64,000 bases of DNA, taken from Gammaproteobacteria bacterium (GTDB taxonomy: Bacteria; Pseudomonadota; Gammaproteobacteria; Burkholderiales; Burkholderiaceae_C). Each line of letters begins with the position of its first letter. Within the stretch, counting starts at the first letter, position 1. This document shows positions 9,636 through 17,205 of the stretch, in pieces. The notes beneath the pieces are model-generated. The model was given only the letters and a program-made list of their open reading frames with translations. It was not told where the DNA came from and did not search any database. The DNA is taken from positions 463,034 through 527,033 of the forward strand of contig JAHJWB010000003.1 in the NCBI GenBank assembly GCA_018828125.1. Direction: 5' to 3'. The translations under genes and the position numbers were made by a program.

Positions 9636-9701
9636 TGCTATTGAACTGATAGCTTGTGGCGCTTACTCATCAAGCGCTAGAAGCCAAAATGGCTTGAATT
9701 T
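9636..9701 (+). repeat. palindromic repeat copy between the GlcG-like gene and its terminator
   Basis: GCTATTGAACTGATAGC, then GGCGCTTACTCATCAAGCGCT and AGAAGCCAAAATGG, match the family with several substitutions. It is transcribed with the preceding gene because the terminator lies just after it. Confidence 0.85.
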
Positions 9702-9712
9702 TCTGGCGCAAC

Positions 9713-9741
9713 AAAAAACCGGCTCAGTGGCCGGTTTTTTT
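9713..9741 (+). terminator. intrinsic terminator
   Basis: AAAAAACCGG, loop CTCAGTGG, CCGGTTTTTTT. A bidirectional stem with a T-run, downstream of the GlcG-like gene. Confidence 0.88.
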
Positions 9742-9777
9742 GTGCATCGATGAATTCAGTGCGCAGGTGCGTGAGTA

Positions 9778-9819
9778 GAAAAAAAGCCTGGCTACGCGGG
9801 CAAGCCCGTTGGCTGGCAA
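9778..9819 (-). terminator. possible terminator of hemP
   Basis: Reading the minus strand, a GC-rich imperfect hairpin (GGGC TT GCCC core flanked by GCC and GGC) is followed by seven T residues. It lies about 70 bases past the hemP stop. The stem is imperfect, so this is tentative. Closer to hemP there is also a perfect 14-base palindrome, ACTTGGATCCAAGT, at 9870-9883. Confidence 0.4.
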
Positions 9820-9890
9820 AAACGACCCTTTCGAGCTTGTAGCAAGCCCGGGAGTCGCCCCACGATGAAACTTGGATCCAAGTGCAATGA

Positions 9891-10112
9891 TTACTTGGTC
9901 AGGATGAGTTTGCCCAGCTTGGTGGCCTGCAGGCGGTACACGGAGCCGTTGTGGCTTATGGCGACCGCTTTTTGACCCTGAAGCAGGGCGCTGCTGTCCA
10001 CGGCGCCCGTTACGCCATCGGCCGGACGGGCTACGTCGCGGTCTGCATGCGAGACGGGCAAATCGGATGAAACGTTACGCAGGAGCGAGGCGGCGGTCAG
10101 TGTGGCTTGCAT
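9891..10112 (-). CDS. hemP: hemin uptake protein HemP
   Basis: A 73-residue protein whose C-terminus (AISHNGSVYRLQATKLGKLILTK region) has the HemP family signature of an Arg-Leu strand followed by GKLILTK. HemP proteins are small cytosolic proteins linked to heme and siderophore uptake. In Burkholderia a HemP is needed for Fur-controlled heme utilisation, where it affects expression of the heme receptor. The ATG at 10112 (MQATLTAASLL) has AGGA upstream. A good Fur box lies about 35 bases further upstream, so iron repression is expected. Confidence 0.85.
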   Translation of the reverse strand: MQATLTAASLLRNVSSDLPVSHADRDVARPADGVTGAVDSSALLQGQKAVAISHNGSVYRLQATKLGKLILTK

Positions 10113-10145
10113 AAAGAGTTTTCCTGTTGCGTTGCAGTGCGTTTT

Positions 10146-10169
10146 GCTAATGATAACGATTCGCAATTA
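10146..10169. promoter_or_regulatory. Fur box upstream of hemP
   Basis: CTAATGATAACGATTCGCAA is close to the Fur consensus (repeats of the NAT[A/T]AT type) and lies directly upstream of hemP. It is the strongest of three such sites in this iron region. The match was made by eye. Confidence 0.7.
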
Positions 10170-10309
10170 CTGGTCAAGCGATTTCAGTGTTTCTTTTTGT
10201 TCTTTTTTTGTGAGGGCGGTTTTTCCGCCCTCTGGGACTGAGGCAATGCGCTCCTGACGTCGACGGGACCGTAGCCGCCGTACCCACGAACCTCACCCCA
10301 AAACGTGAA

Positions 10310-10339
10310 CTGCCCGGCAGCAAGAGGCTGACCGGGCAG
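10310..10339 (-). terminator. probable terminator of the tonB-exbB-exbD operon
   Basis: CTGCCCGG / CCGGGCAG with a 14-base loop follows the exbD stop. In the minus direction the next bases are TTCACGTTTT, a poor but T-rich tract. Confidence 0.45.
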
Positions 10340-10364
10340 GGAACGGGGCAACCGATGCAAAAAA

Positions 10365-10775
10365 TTAGGGCGCCGGGTCGGTCACAAACCCAATCTTGCG
10401 CACCCCGGCGCGCTGCGCGGCGGCCATGGCCTGAGCTACGCGTTCGTAACGCACTTCCTTGTCGCCGCGGATGTGCAGGTCGGGCTGGGGTTCCTTGGCG
10501 GCTTCGGCCTGCAGGCGGGGCAGCAGCTCTTCGTCCGTCACTTGGGACTCGTTCCAGTAGTACTTACCGTCTGCCGCCACGGACAGCCGCACGGTTTCGG
10601 GTTTGATGTTCTCGGGCTGGTTGGTGGCGCGGGGCAGGTCCACGTTCACCGAGTGTTTCATCACCGGCACGGTGATGATGAAGATGATAAGCAGCACCAG
10701 CATGACATCCACCAGAGGCGTCATGTTGATCTCGTTCATCACCTCATCGGCATCGTCTTGGGTTCCAAAGGCCAT
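10365..10775 (-). CDS. exbD: TonB-system accessory protein ExbD
   Basis: A 136-residue protein with one N-terminal membrane helix (PLVDVMLVLLIIFIITVPV) carrying the Asp essential for proton use in ExbD/TolR proteins (in PLVDVML), and a periplasmic domain. With ExbB it forms the inner-membrane motor that energises TonB. The gene starts 3 bases after the exbB stop, so the two are translationally coupled. Ten further bases of context (NEINMTPLVDVM) match the family start exactly. Confidence 0.95.
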   Translation of the reverse strand: MAFGTQDDADEVMNEINMTPLVDVMLVLLIIFIITVPVMKHSVNVDLPRATNQPENIKPETVRLSVAADGKYYWNESQVTDEELLPRLQAEAAKEPQPDLHIRGDKEVRYERVAQAMAAAQRAGVRKIGFVTDPAP

Positions 10776-10778
10776 GGC

Positions 10779-11501
10779 TTAGCCGCCTTTCTTCATGGGC
10801 AGCACCTTGCCCGGCTCGCCCCCGCCGGCGTTGACGCGGGCACCGGTCACAAAGTAGGCGTGCAGGTCATGGGCAAAGCTGTTCAGGCCGCCCAGGATGG
10901 ACTTGTTGCCGCGCACCAGCGCGTTGTAGCCCAGCACTGCGGGGATGGCGACTGCCAGCCCCAGGGCCGTCATGATCAGTGCTTCGCCGATGGGGCCGGC
11001 CACCTTGTCGATGGTGGACTGGCCCGAGGTGCCAATGGCCAGCAGTGCATGGTAGATGCCCCACACCGTGCCGAACAGGCCGATGAATGGCGCGGTGGAG
11101 CCCACCGACGCCAGGATGGCCAAACCCGATTGCAGGCGTGCGGTGAACTCGTCAATGCAGTTGCGCAGGCAGCGCGTGACCCAGTCACTCACGTCCAGCG
11201 CGTCGTGCAGGTGGGCCTTGGTGTTGCGATGGTGGGCAGTGGCTTCGCGGCCTTCCAGTGCCAGGTGGCGGAAGGGGTTGGCCGGGTCGGCTCCCAGTTT
11301 GGTCAGGCCCGCGGCAAAGTCCTCGCTGTGCCAGAAGTCCTTGGCAGCGCGGGCGTGTTTTTTGAACTTGATGATGTCCAGCGCCTTGATGAGGATGACG
11401 ATCCACGAGGCCAGCGACATGGCCAGCAGCAGGATGGCGACGGCGCGGGTGACAAAGTCCCCCTGGATCCAGACGTTGGCGATGCCGAATTGCGATTCCA
11501 T
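10779..11501 (-). CDS. exbB: TonB-system proton channel ExbB
   Basis: A 240-residue MotA/TolQ/ExbB family protein. The first membrane helix is near residues 13-37 (TRAVAILLLAMSLASWIVILIKA). The conserved helix pair lies around GSTAPFIGLFGTVWGIYHALLAI and ALIMTALGLAVAIPAVLGYNAL. The ATG at 11501 (MESQFGIANVW) has GGGGAG upstream. The longer frame to 11660 is non-homologous. It is part of tonB-exbB-exbD, 38 bases after tonB. Confidence 0.95.
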   Translation of the reverse strand: MESQFGIANVWIQGDFVTRAVAILLLAMSLASWIVILIKALDIIKFKKHARAAKDFWHSEDFAAGLTKLGADPANPFRHLALEGREATAHHRNTKAHLHDALDVSDWVTRCLRNCIDEFTARLQSGLAILASVGSTAPFIGLFGTVWGIYHALLAIGTSGQSTIDKVAGPIGEALIMTALGLAVAIPAVLGYNALVRGNKSILGGLNSFAHDLHAYFVTGARVNAGGGEPGKVLPMKKGG

Positions 11502-11538
11502 AAAAAACTCCCCTAATGCAGTGATATGCGTGAATTGG

Positions 11539-12237
11539 TTATTCGAGAACAAAGTTGATGGGGACCAGGTTCCACATGGCTTCTGGCACGCCATTGCGTT
11601 TGCCGGGCACAAAGCGCCAGCGCATGACGGCTTCCTGGGCCTGGCGGTCCAGACGGTCAAAACCGCTGGATTTGTTGATCTCTACCTTTTGCGGCAGACC
11701 ATCGGTGCCGATCAGCACGCGCAGCACCACCTTGCCTTGCTCGCCCATGCGTTTGCTGATGGCGGGGTAGCTGGGCCTGGGGTTGTTCAGGTAGGCCGCG
11801 TCGCTGGACGGCAGGTCGATGCGCGGCGGTGCGGGCGGCGCTGGAGGTGCAGGAGGTGCGGGTGTCGGGGCTGGTGGCGCTACCGGGGCCTCCATGGGGG
11901 GCGCGGGCGGCTGGGGTGTGGTGATGCCAGTGGGGGCATTGGGGGCCGGTGTCGGGTGCGGGATGGCCACCGGCATGGGCGCAGGGCGCGGCGCGACCTT
12001 GGGGGCGGGCTTGGGTGGCGGTGGGGGCGCCGGGGGCGGCGGTGTGATCTTGGGGGGAGCAGGCGGGGCGATGAACTCGCTGAGCAACTCGGCCGGGACA
12101 ATGACCTCGGCAGCTTTGCGCACCAGGCCTGACTGCAAGGCCCAGATGCCTGCCACATGCAATGCCACCACAGAACCTACGATCACGGCATTGCGACTGA
12201 CGCCCCCGGGGGGCGCAAAACGATCAGGCTGAGACAT
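11539..12237 (-). CDS. tonB: energy transducer TonB
   Basis: A 232-residue protein with an N-terminal membrane anchor (about residues 16-36). A long Pro/Ala-rich periplasm-spanning region (about 55-140) precedes the C-terminal TonB domain, which contains NPRPSYPAISKRMGEQGKVVLRV and ends in a VPINFVLE strand. It carries energy from ExbBD to outer-membrane receptors such as the siderophore receptor encoded upstream. The ATG at 12237 is immediately preceded by a palindromic repeat copy, and I see no Shine-Dalgarno sequence between the repeat and the start. Initiation may therefore depend on translational coupling to the small ORF upstream. Confidence 0.93.
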   Translation of the reverse strand: MSQPDRFAPPGGVSRNAVIVGSVVALHVAGIWALQSGLVRKAAEVIVPAELLSEFIAPPAPPKITPPPPAPPPPPKPAPKVAPRPAPMPVAIPHPTPAPNAPTGITTPQPPAPPMEAPVAPPAPTPAPPAPPAPPAPPRIDLPSSDAAYLNNPRPSYPAISKRMGEQGKVVLRVLIGTDGLPQKVEINKSSGFDRLDRQAQEAVMRWRFVPGKRNGVPEAMWNLVPINFVLE

Positions 12238-12292
12238 AAAAATGATAGCTGCTAGCGCTTACGGAATAAGCGCTAGAGGCCAAAAAGACCTT
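12238..12292 (+). repeat. palindromic repeat copy directly upstream of tonB
   Basis: ATGATAGCTGCTAGCGCTTA and GGAATAAGCGCTAGAGGCC form one of the best-preserved copies. It fills the whole gap between the stop of the 24-codon ORF (12295) and the tonB start (12237), so it forms the tonB translation-initiation region. Confidence 0.92.
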
Positions 12293-12294
12293 AA

Positions 12295-12369
12295 TTATTT
12301 GCGAAAGATCCACCAGGCCGAGCCTGCGACCAGGATCAGGCTGCCTGCGAGTGTAGAGAGGAGGTCCAT
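12295..12369 (-). CDS. 24-residue single-helix membrane protein (small ORF)
   Basis: The ORF encodes a 24-residue peptide that starts MDLLSTLAGSLILVAGS and ends WWIFRK. It is one hydrophobic helix with a basic cytoplasmic end. GGAAAG lies 6 bases before the ATG. It overlaps the last 34 bases of bfd in another frame and sits between bfd and tonB in an iron-regulated cluster. It is too short for standard gene calling. The good ribosome-binding site and classic membrane-peptide composition argue for a real gene. The function is unknown, perhaps modulation of TonB-ExbBD. Confidence 0.55.
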   Translation of the reverse strand: MDLLSTLAGSLILVAGSAWWIFRK

Positions 12370-12608
12370 GACTTGCTTTCCAAAATGGAGTTGGCAAGCT
12401 GGATCGGCTGCGGTGCGGCCTCGTTGCGCAGGGCGGCGACCGGGTGCGATGCATTGCACTGCGCGACCACGTCGCGGGCGCAGCTTTCGCAGCACCCGCA
12501 TTGGGTGGCCACGCCCAGTTCAAACTGGATCTCGTCAAAGCTCATGCCGGCGCGGGCATGGCGTGCAATCTCACGGTCAGAAATCCGGCGGCAAACGCAG
12601 ACGATCAT
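12336..12608 (-). CDS. bfd: bacterioferritin-associated ferredoxin-like [2Fe-2S] protein
   Basis: A 90-residue protein with the BFD-type [2Fe-2S] domain. Its cysteines are in MIVCVCRRISDREI and QCGCCESCARDV, the expected CxC...CxxC spacing. Bfd mobilises iron from bacterioferritin, and such proteins are often Fur-controlled. The 30-residue C-terminal tail after the domain is not typical, and it overlaps the 24-codon ORF. No bfr gene is in this window. A Fur-box-like site lies about 45 bases upstream. Confidence 0.88.
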   Translation of the reverse strand: MIVCVCRRISDREIARHARAGMSFDEIQFELGVATQCGCCESCARDVVAQCNASHPVAALRNEAAPQPIQLANSILESKSWTSSLHSQAA

Positions 12609-12652
12609 GGCGGCAGGCAGTGTGGCTGGCTGTTGAAGGAATGAAGTGCATT

Positions 12653-12676
12653 ATAAATACGAATCTCTCGCATTTG
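12653..12676. promoter_or_regulatory. Fur-box-like site upstream of bfd
   Basis: AATACGAATCTCTCGCATT is an imperfect palindrome (AATACGA / TCGCATT) resembling betaproteobacterial Fur sites. It lies between the alpha-hydroxy-acid oxidase gene and bfd, so bfd-tonB-exbBD may have its own iron-regulated promoter. Confidence 0.5.
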
Positions 12677-12710
12677 CAATAAATCATTCCTGCCAGCAGG
12701 GAGAAAGGCG

Positions 12711-13850
12711 TCAAGAACGCTTGTCCTGCCCTGCGTCAAGATCCAGCAACGCGGGTGACGCATCGGCCAGAGTCGCGCAACCGGTAAGCGCCATGGCGAT
12801 CTCCAGTTCGTCGCGCAGCAGGCGCAGCACATGTGCCACACCGGCAGCGCCTGCATTGGCCAGGCCCCACACCACAGGCCGGCCCACCAGCACAGCCGAG
12901 GCGCCGAGCGCCATGGCCTTGAGCACATCGGTGCCACGGCGGATGCCGCCGTCGACCAGCACGGGCACTGCACCCGCCACCGCATCTGCCACCCGTGGCA
13001 GCACGCTGGCGGTGCTGGGGCTGGTGTCCAGCGTGCGGCCGCCGTGGTTCGAAATGATCAGTCCCGCCACCCCCAAAGACACTGCGTGCCGCGCGTCGGC
13101 CGGATGCAGCACGCCCTTGAGCAACACGGGCAACCGGGTGATGGACTGCAGCCAGGCGATGTCGTCCCAGGTCGGGGCATGCCGCAGTAGCCCATCAAAC
13201 AGGGCGCTCTGGCCGGGTTGCAAGTGCGGCGATGGCGGCGTTGGCAGGCCAACAAGGTTGACGGGCCCGATACCGGGCGGCAGCCTGAACCCGGCGCGCC
13301 GTTCGCGGTCGCGTACGCCGCTGGTGGGGGCGTCCACGGTCAGCACCAGGGCTTCGTAACCGGCAGACTCGGCGCGCTGCGCCAGTGTTTGAGTGAAACC
13401 GCGGTCGTGCTGCAGGTACAACTGAAACCACAAGGGGCCTCGCCCTGGGTCAGGCTTCACCGCCTCTGCCACCGCCTCCAGCGACACGCTGGCCTGGGTG
13501 CTTAGCACAATGCCTGCGCCCAAAGCAGCGGCGGCGTACGCCATGGCCAGTTCACCGTCCGGATGGGCCAGGCGCTGAAAAGCGACGGGTGCCAGCAAGA
13601 TGGGATGTGCCAGCGTGCGGCCCAGCAGGTCCACTCGGGTGTGGCCGCCTGATAGCGGCTGCAGCACGCGGGGCCACAGGGGCAGGGCGTCCCAGGCGCT
13701 GCGGTTGGCGCGCAAGGTGATCTCGTCGCCCGCGCCGCCACTGAAGTAGGCCCAGGCGTTGTCGTCCAGATGCTGGCGCGCCAACGCTTCATGGTCTGCC
13801 AACGTGGCGATGCCATGGGGAATCTGCTGCAACGTGGGGGTGTCGGACAT
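12711..13850 (-). CDS. FMN-dependent alpha-hydroxy-acid oxidase/dehydrogenase (LldD-like)
   Basis: A 379-residue protein of the L-lactate dehydrogenase / glycolate oxidase / mandelate dehydrogenase family. Diagnostic features are AYFSGGAGDE at the N-terminus, LWFQLYL, the FMN-binding Lys in LLKGVLHP, the catalytic His in ISNHGGRTLD and DGGIRRGTDVLKAMALGA. It converts an L-2-hydroxy acid to the 2-oxo acid, with unknown specificity. Its place between piuC and bfd on the same strand suggests iron-linked expression, perhaps handling a hydroxy-acid siderophore fragment (inference). A repeat copy sits directly upstream of its start. Confidence 0.9.
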   Translation of the reverse strand: MSDTPTLQQIPHGIATLADHEALARQHLDDNAWAYFSGGAGDEITLRANRSAWDALPLWPRVLQPLSGGHTRVDLLGRTLAHPILLAPVAFQRLAHPDGELAMAYAAAALGAGIVLSTQASVSLEAVAEAVKPDPGRGPLWFQLYLQHDRGFTQTLAQRAESAGYEALVLTVDAPTSGVRDRERRAGFRLPPGIGPVNLVGLPTPPSPHLQPGQSALFDGLLRHAPTWDDIAWLQSITRLPVLLKGVLHPADARHAVSLGVAGLIISNHGGRTLDTSPSTASVLPRVADAVAGAVPVLVDGGIRRGTDVLKAMALGASAVLVGRPVVWGLANAGAAGVAHVLRLLRDELEIAMALTGCATLADASPALLDLDAGQDKRS

Positions 13851-13856
13851 TGAATG

Positions 13857-13913
13857 CTAAATTGGCCTCTAGCGCTTATGGATATTGCGCTTGCAGCTAT
13901 CAAAAATGTAGTG
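13857..13913 (-). repeat. palindromic repeat copy upstream of the hydroxy-acid oxidase
   Basis: TTGGCCTCTAGCGCTTATGG, then ATTGCGCTTGCAGCTATCAA and AAATGTAGTGA: the reverse orientation of the family, ending 6 bases before the oxidase start codon. Confidence 0.9.
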
Positions 13914-13978
13914 ATGTGCGCAACACCAAGAGATGGAGGCGCCGCCTTCGGGTCTGCGGGGCCATTGCTTGCATCTCG

Positions 13979-14668
13979 TCAGGCGTCAGCCCACATCCGC
14001 AGAAGGTTATGGTACGTGCCCGTCAGGCCAACCACGGCGGCGTCATGTTCGCCCACCTGGCTGCGCAGTTTGAGCAGGTGCATGTCCATGTTCCACAGCA
14101 ACAGGCGCTGTTCGGTTGAGCGCACCATGCTTTCGATCCAGAAAAAACTGGCAATGCGTGCGCCGCTCGTCACGGGGGCTACCTGGTGCACGGTAGAACT
14201 GGGGTAAAGCACCAGATCGCCGGCTGGCAGCTTCACGTGGCGCTCGCTGTGCGCTTCCTGGATGCGCAGCTCGCCGCCCTCATATTCGTCGGGCTGGGCT
14301 AGAAACAAGGTGCAGGAGATATCGCTGCGCACCCATTGGTCGGGTGACTTGGATCTCAGCACGGCGCCATCGACATGAGCGCCGTAGAAGTTGCTGTCGC
14401 CGCTGTAGCGGTTGAACAGCGGGTTGAAAATCTTCTTGGGCAACGCCGCTGAAAAGAACAGCGGATCACGCTGGAGCGCGGTCAGCACCAGAGCGCGCAG
14501 TTGCTGTGATTGCGCGCTGTCTTGCGCGAGTTGTTCGTTGCGTTTTTGGGCCAGCGCCTGGCCCCCTGCGCTGCTGCGACCATCGATCCAGGGGGCGTCC
14601 GCGCCCAAAAGGGCGCGGGCGGCCTGGATTTCATCTTGCGTCAGAATATTTTTGAGGTGCAAGAACAT
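13979..14668 (-). CDS. piuC: PiuC-type Fe(II)/2-oxoglutarate dioxygenase (PKHD hydroxylase)
   Basis: A 229-residue prolyl-4-hydroxylase-like oxygenase. The iron triad is visible as His and Asp in GAHVDGA and the distal His in STVHQVAP, with the 2-oxoglutarate Arg in GARIASFFW. The gene begins 36 bases after the siderophore receptor stop, and this pairing is widespread (piuA-piuC in Pseudomonas). Its expression is iron-regulated in such systems, but the substrate is not established. The 229-residue length matches the family. Confidence 0.93.
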   Translation of the reverse strand: MFLHLKNILTQDEIQAARALLGADAPWIDGRSSAGGQALAQKRNEQLAQDSAQSQQLRALVLTALQRDPLFFSAALPKKIFNPLFNRYSGDSNFYGAHVDGAVLRSKSPDQWVRSDISCTLFLAQPDEYEGGELRIQEAHSERHVKLPAGDLVLYPSSTVHQVAPVTSGARIASFFWIESMVRSTEQRLLLWNMDMHLLKLRSQVGEHDAAVVGLTGTYHNLLRMWADA

Positions 14669-14704
14669 GGAGGTTGGCGGCAGGCAGGGTACGGGGCGTG
14701 TTGC

Positions 14705-16972
14705 TTAGAAGCGCGACTTGAGTGTGACCTGGACGGCACGACCTGCACCGGCGCCATAAAAGCCGCGGTACAGCGTGTCGGCGTAGAGCTTGTTCGTCAG
14801 GTTGGTGACGTTGAGCTTGACCGAGGTCTTGTCGTTGAAGCTGTATTCCACCATGGCATCTGCGGTGGCAAAACCACTGGATTCCATGGCACGGGAACCC
14901 TCGGGGTTCTGTGCTCCGCGGTAGGTCAGGCCTGCGCCTACGCGCACTTGTGGTGTCACCACGTACGTGCTCCAGATGCTGCCGCTGTGCTTGGGCGTCA
15001 GGCCAGGGCGGTCGCCCTGCACCTGCGCACCGCCACCGTTGGAGGCTAATACCACGGTGCTCCGGTCAATCTTGGCGCGCGGAATCCACGTGTGGTTCAT
15101 GAAAATTTCCCACTTCGGCGTGATGCGGCCCGCGAGGTTGAACTCCATGCCGGTCGCATGGCGCTTGCCGGACAGCAGGTAGCCAGGGTTGTCGGGGTCG
15201 GTGTTGCGCTCGTTGTACTTCTCGCTGTGGAACGCAGCCACGCCGAGCAGTGCACGGCGCTCAAACAACTCCCACTTGCCGCCGATTTCGATGTTGCGGC
15301 TTTTCTCGGGCGGTGTGTCTGCCAGCGAACCGGTGCCGGTTCCTACGTTTCCAAATTGATACGTGTCAGCCGACGTGTTGAACGACGATCCATACGACAC
15401 GTAGTAAGACGTCAATTCGTCTGGCTGGAACAAGGCGCCAACGCGCGGGCTCCACAAACCGTCGGATGTCTCGTCGCTCAGAGCTCCGGTGGCATTGCGG
15501 TAAGAAGCCTTGAATTTGTCGTAGCGCAGGCCGCCGACCAACTTGACGGTGGACGTCAGCGACATCGTGTCCTGCAGGTACAGGCCGATGTTCTGCGCCT
15601 TGAACGTGTTGTAGGCGACAGGAGCGCGCATGTCCGGTGCCCAGGCACCGTTGTTGGGGGTCCCGACCGTGGTGCCCAGACCATTGGTAGCGGAGGAGTT
15701 GCCGGCCGAATTGGCGTAGTTGGAGTTGCGGTTGGCGTCGTCGCGGTAGAAGTCGAATCCCGCAAGGACGTCGTGCTTTTTGCCACCCAGCGTGAACGAG
15801 TTGGTGTAGTCGCTCTGCACTTGCGTCATCGTGCTATCGCCGATGCGTCCCTTGGACGAACGCGTCAGCGGTGTGTTGGCGTTGATCTGGTCCAGTGCTG
15901 TGATGGGAGTGCCAAAACGGATCACGCTGGCCAGCAGGTCGCGCTCGTATTTGCCATGGCGCACACGTGTCTGCAACTCGCCACCATCGCCAAAGCGGTG
16001 AATGTGGCCCAGGGTCAGGTACTGCGACGAGGTGTTGAGGTGATCGCTGTTGAGGCCGTAGTAGTTCTTGGCGGGCAAGGTAGGCACGATCTTGCCGTTG
16101 TTGTTGATCCAGGGGCTGTTGTAGATGGGGCGGCCCTTGACGTCCAGGTAATAAAGGCCGATCGAGAACTCGTCGCGCGTGCCGATACCCCAGGTGAACG
16201 TGGGAGCGATGCCGCGTTTGTCTTGCGCTGCGCCGAAGTTGTCAGAGTTGTGCACCATGGCGTTCAAGCGCACGGCAGCGTTCTCGCCCGTCTTGATGTT
16301 GAAATCACCCGTGAGGCGGTGGAAACTACCGGTGCCCAAGGTGTAGGAGACTTCATGCTGGTCGATCAGCAGCGGAGCCTTGTTGACTTGGTTGACCACA
16401 CCGCCGGTCGAACCCTTGCCAAACAGCATGGAGGCCGAGCCTTTGAGCACTTCGACGCGGTCGAGATTGAACGTGTCGCGTTCGTACAGCGGCGCGTCTT
16501 TCATGCCGTCGGTGTAGATGTCGCCGGCCTGGCCGAGGGAGAACCCGCGCAGACGCACGTCTTCCTCACCGGTTTCGCCCGCCTGAAACGTAACGCCCGC
16601 CGTGGTGCGCAAGACTTCCCGGAAGTCGTCCTGGTTGCGGTCGTTCATCAGCTTCTCGCTGAAGATCGTGACCGACTGGGGGATGTCCTTGATGTCCTGC
16701 TTGCCCTTACCCACCGTGGTCTTCTTGATGAGAAGGCTGTCTTTGCCTTGAACTTCAGCTTCTTCTTTCACCGTCACGGTGGACAGCGTGGCCTCTGGGG
16801 TGGTCGTTTGGGCCCAGCTGCCAACCGACGCAGCCAGCATCAGCGCGCCCAGCGGCAACAGGGCTCTTTCGGAAGACAGGGCGCGCGCGGGGGCGGGCGT
16901 GACGATGAGGGAAGCAGGAGAATTGTTCGAGCGCAGCACGGAGCTGCGGCGCTGAGCGCGTGATTTTGCCAA
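14705..16972 (-). CDS. TonB-dependent siderophore receptor
   Basis: An outer-membrane receptor that imports a ferric siderophore using TonB energy. The 755-residue product has a signal peptide (LLPLGALMLAASVGSWAQ), a plug domain (KDIPQSVTIFSEKL, RLRGFSLGQAGDIYTDGM, RVEVLKGSASMLFGKGSTGGVVNQV) and a 22-strand barrel ending in VQVTLKSRF. The last residue is Phe, as the BAM machinery prefers. I chose the TTG at 16972 because GGAGG lies 5 bases upstream. The upstream ATGs near 17098-17131 fall in or beyond the Fur-like promoter site. It is first in line with piuC. The ferric ligand cannot be told, though it resembles catecholate/monomeric receptors such as PiuA and FhuE. Confidence 0.93.
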   Translation of the reverse strand: MAKSRAQRRSSVLRSNNSPASLIVTPAPARALSSERALLPLGALMLAASVGSWAQTTTPEATLSTVTVKEEAEVQGKDSLLIKKTTVGKGKQDIKDIPQSVTIFSEKLMNDRNQDDFREVLRTTAGVTFQAGETGEEDVRLRGFSLGQAGDIYTDGMKDAPLYERDTFNLDRVEVLKGSASMLFGKGSTGGVVNQVNKAPLLIDQHEVSYTLGTGSFHRLTGDFNIKTGENAAVRLNAMVHNSDNFGAAQDKRGIAPTFTWGIGTRDEFSIGLYYLDVKGRPIYNSPWINNNGKIVPTLPAKNYYGLNSDHLNTSSQYLTLGHIHRFGDGGELQTRVRHGKYERDLLASVIRFGTPITALDQINANTPLTRSSKGRIGDSTMTQVQSDYTNSFTLGGKKHDVLAGFDFYRDDANRNSNYANSAGNSSATNGLGTTVGTPNNGAWAPDMRAPVAYNTFKAQNIGLYLQDTMSLTSTVKLVGGLRYDKFKASYRNATGALSDETSDGLWSPRVGALFQPDELTSYYVSYGSSFNTSADTYQFGNVGTGTGSLADTPPEKSRNIEIGGKWELFERRALLGVAAFHSEKYNERNTDPDNPGYLLSGKRHATGMEFNLAGRITPKWEIFMNHTWIPRAKIDRSTVVLASNGGGAQVQGDRPGLTPKHSGSIWSTYVVTPQVRVGAGLTYRGAQNPEGSRAMESSGFATADAMVEYSFNDKTSVKLNVTNLTNKLYADTLYRGFYGAGAGRAVQVTLKSRF

Positions 16973-17085
16973 GATGGCCTCCGTCAATGGGTGTGTGCGA
17001 GTGGCGCGCAGATGCGCCAAGAGCGGGCGAGAGGCAGTGGCTGGATCAATTGGCTGTGCCCCATCGTGCAGCGTTATGTTACATC

Positions 17086-17112
17086 GAATGCGGGTCATTC
17101 TCATTTGTATTG
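17086..17112. promoter_or_regulatory. Fur-box-like site upstream of the siderophore receptor
   Basis: Reading the minus strand, AAATGAGAATGACCCGCATT resembles a Fur site (AATGAGAAT followed by a GCATT half). It lies about 115 bases before the TTG start, so repression by Fur with iron is expected. Confidence 0.55.
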
Positions 17113-17147
17113 ATGTTGCTGCACCACACATTGCGGGCAGTACAGGC

Positions 17148-17177
17148 GAAAAAAAACCGGCCAGAGCCGGTTTCTTT
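17148..17177 (-). terminator. intrinsic terminator of the SWIB gene
   Basis: AAACCGGC / GCCGGTTT stem followed on the minus strand by eight T residues, just after the stop of the SWIB-domain gene. Confidence 0.88.
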
Positions 17178-17205
17178 TCGCAGCAAGTGCAGAGCGTTGG
17201 GCGAC

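Noticed and set aside
9870-9883. Perfect 14-base palindrome ACTTGGATCCAAGT after hemP
   Set aside because: It is a single occurrence with no T-tract and no spacing signal, so it cannot be told from chance.
10213-10233. GAGGGCGG / CCGCCCTC hairpin, considered as a terminator of hemP or exbD
   Set aside because: The T-rich tract lies on the wrong side for both genes (it precedes the stem on the plus strand), so it is not a standard terminator.
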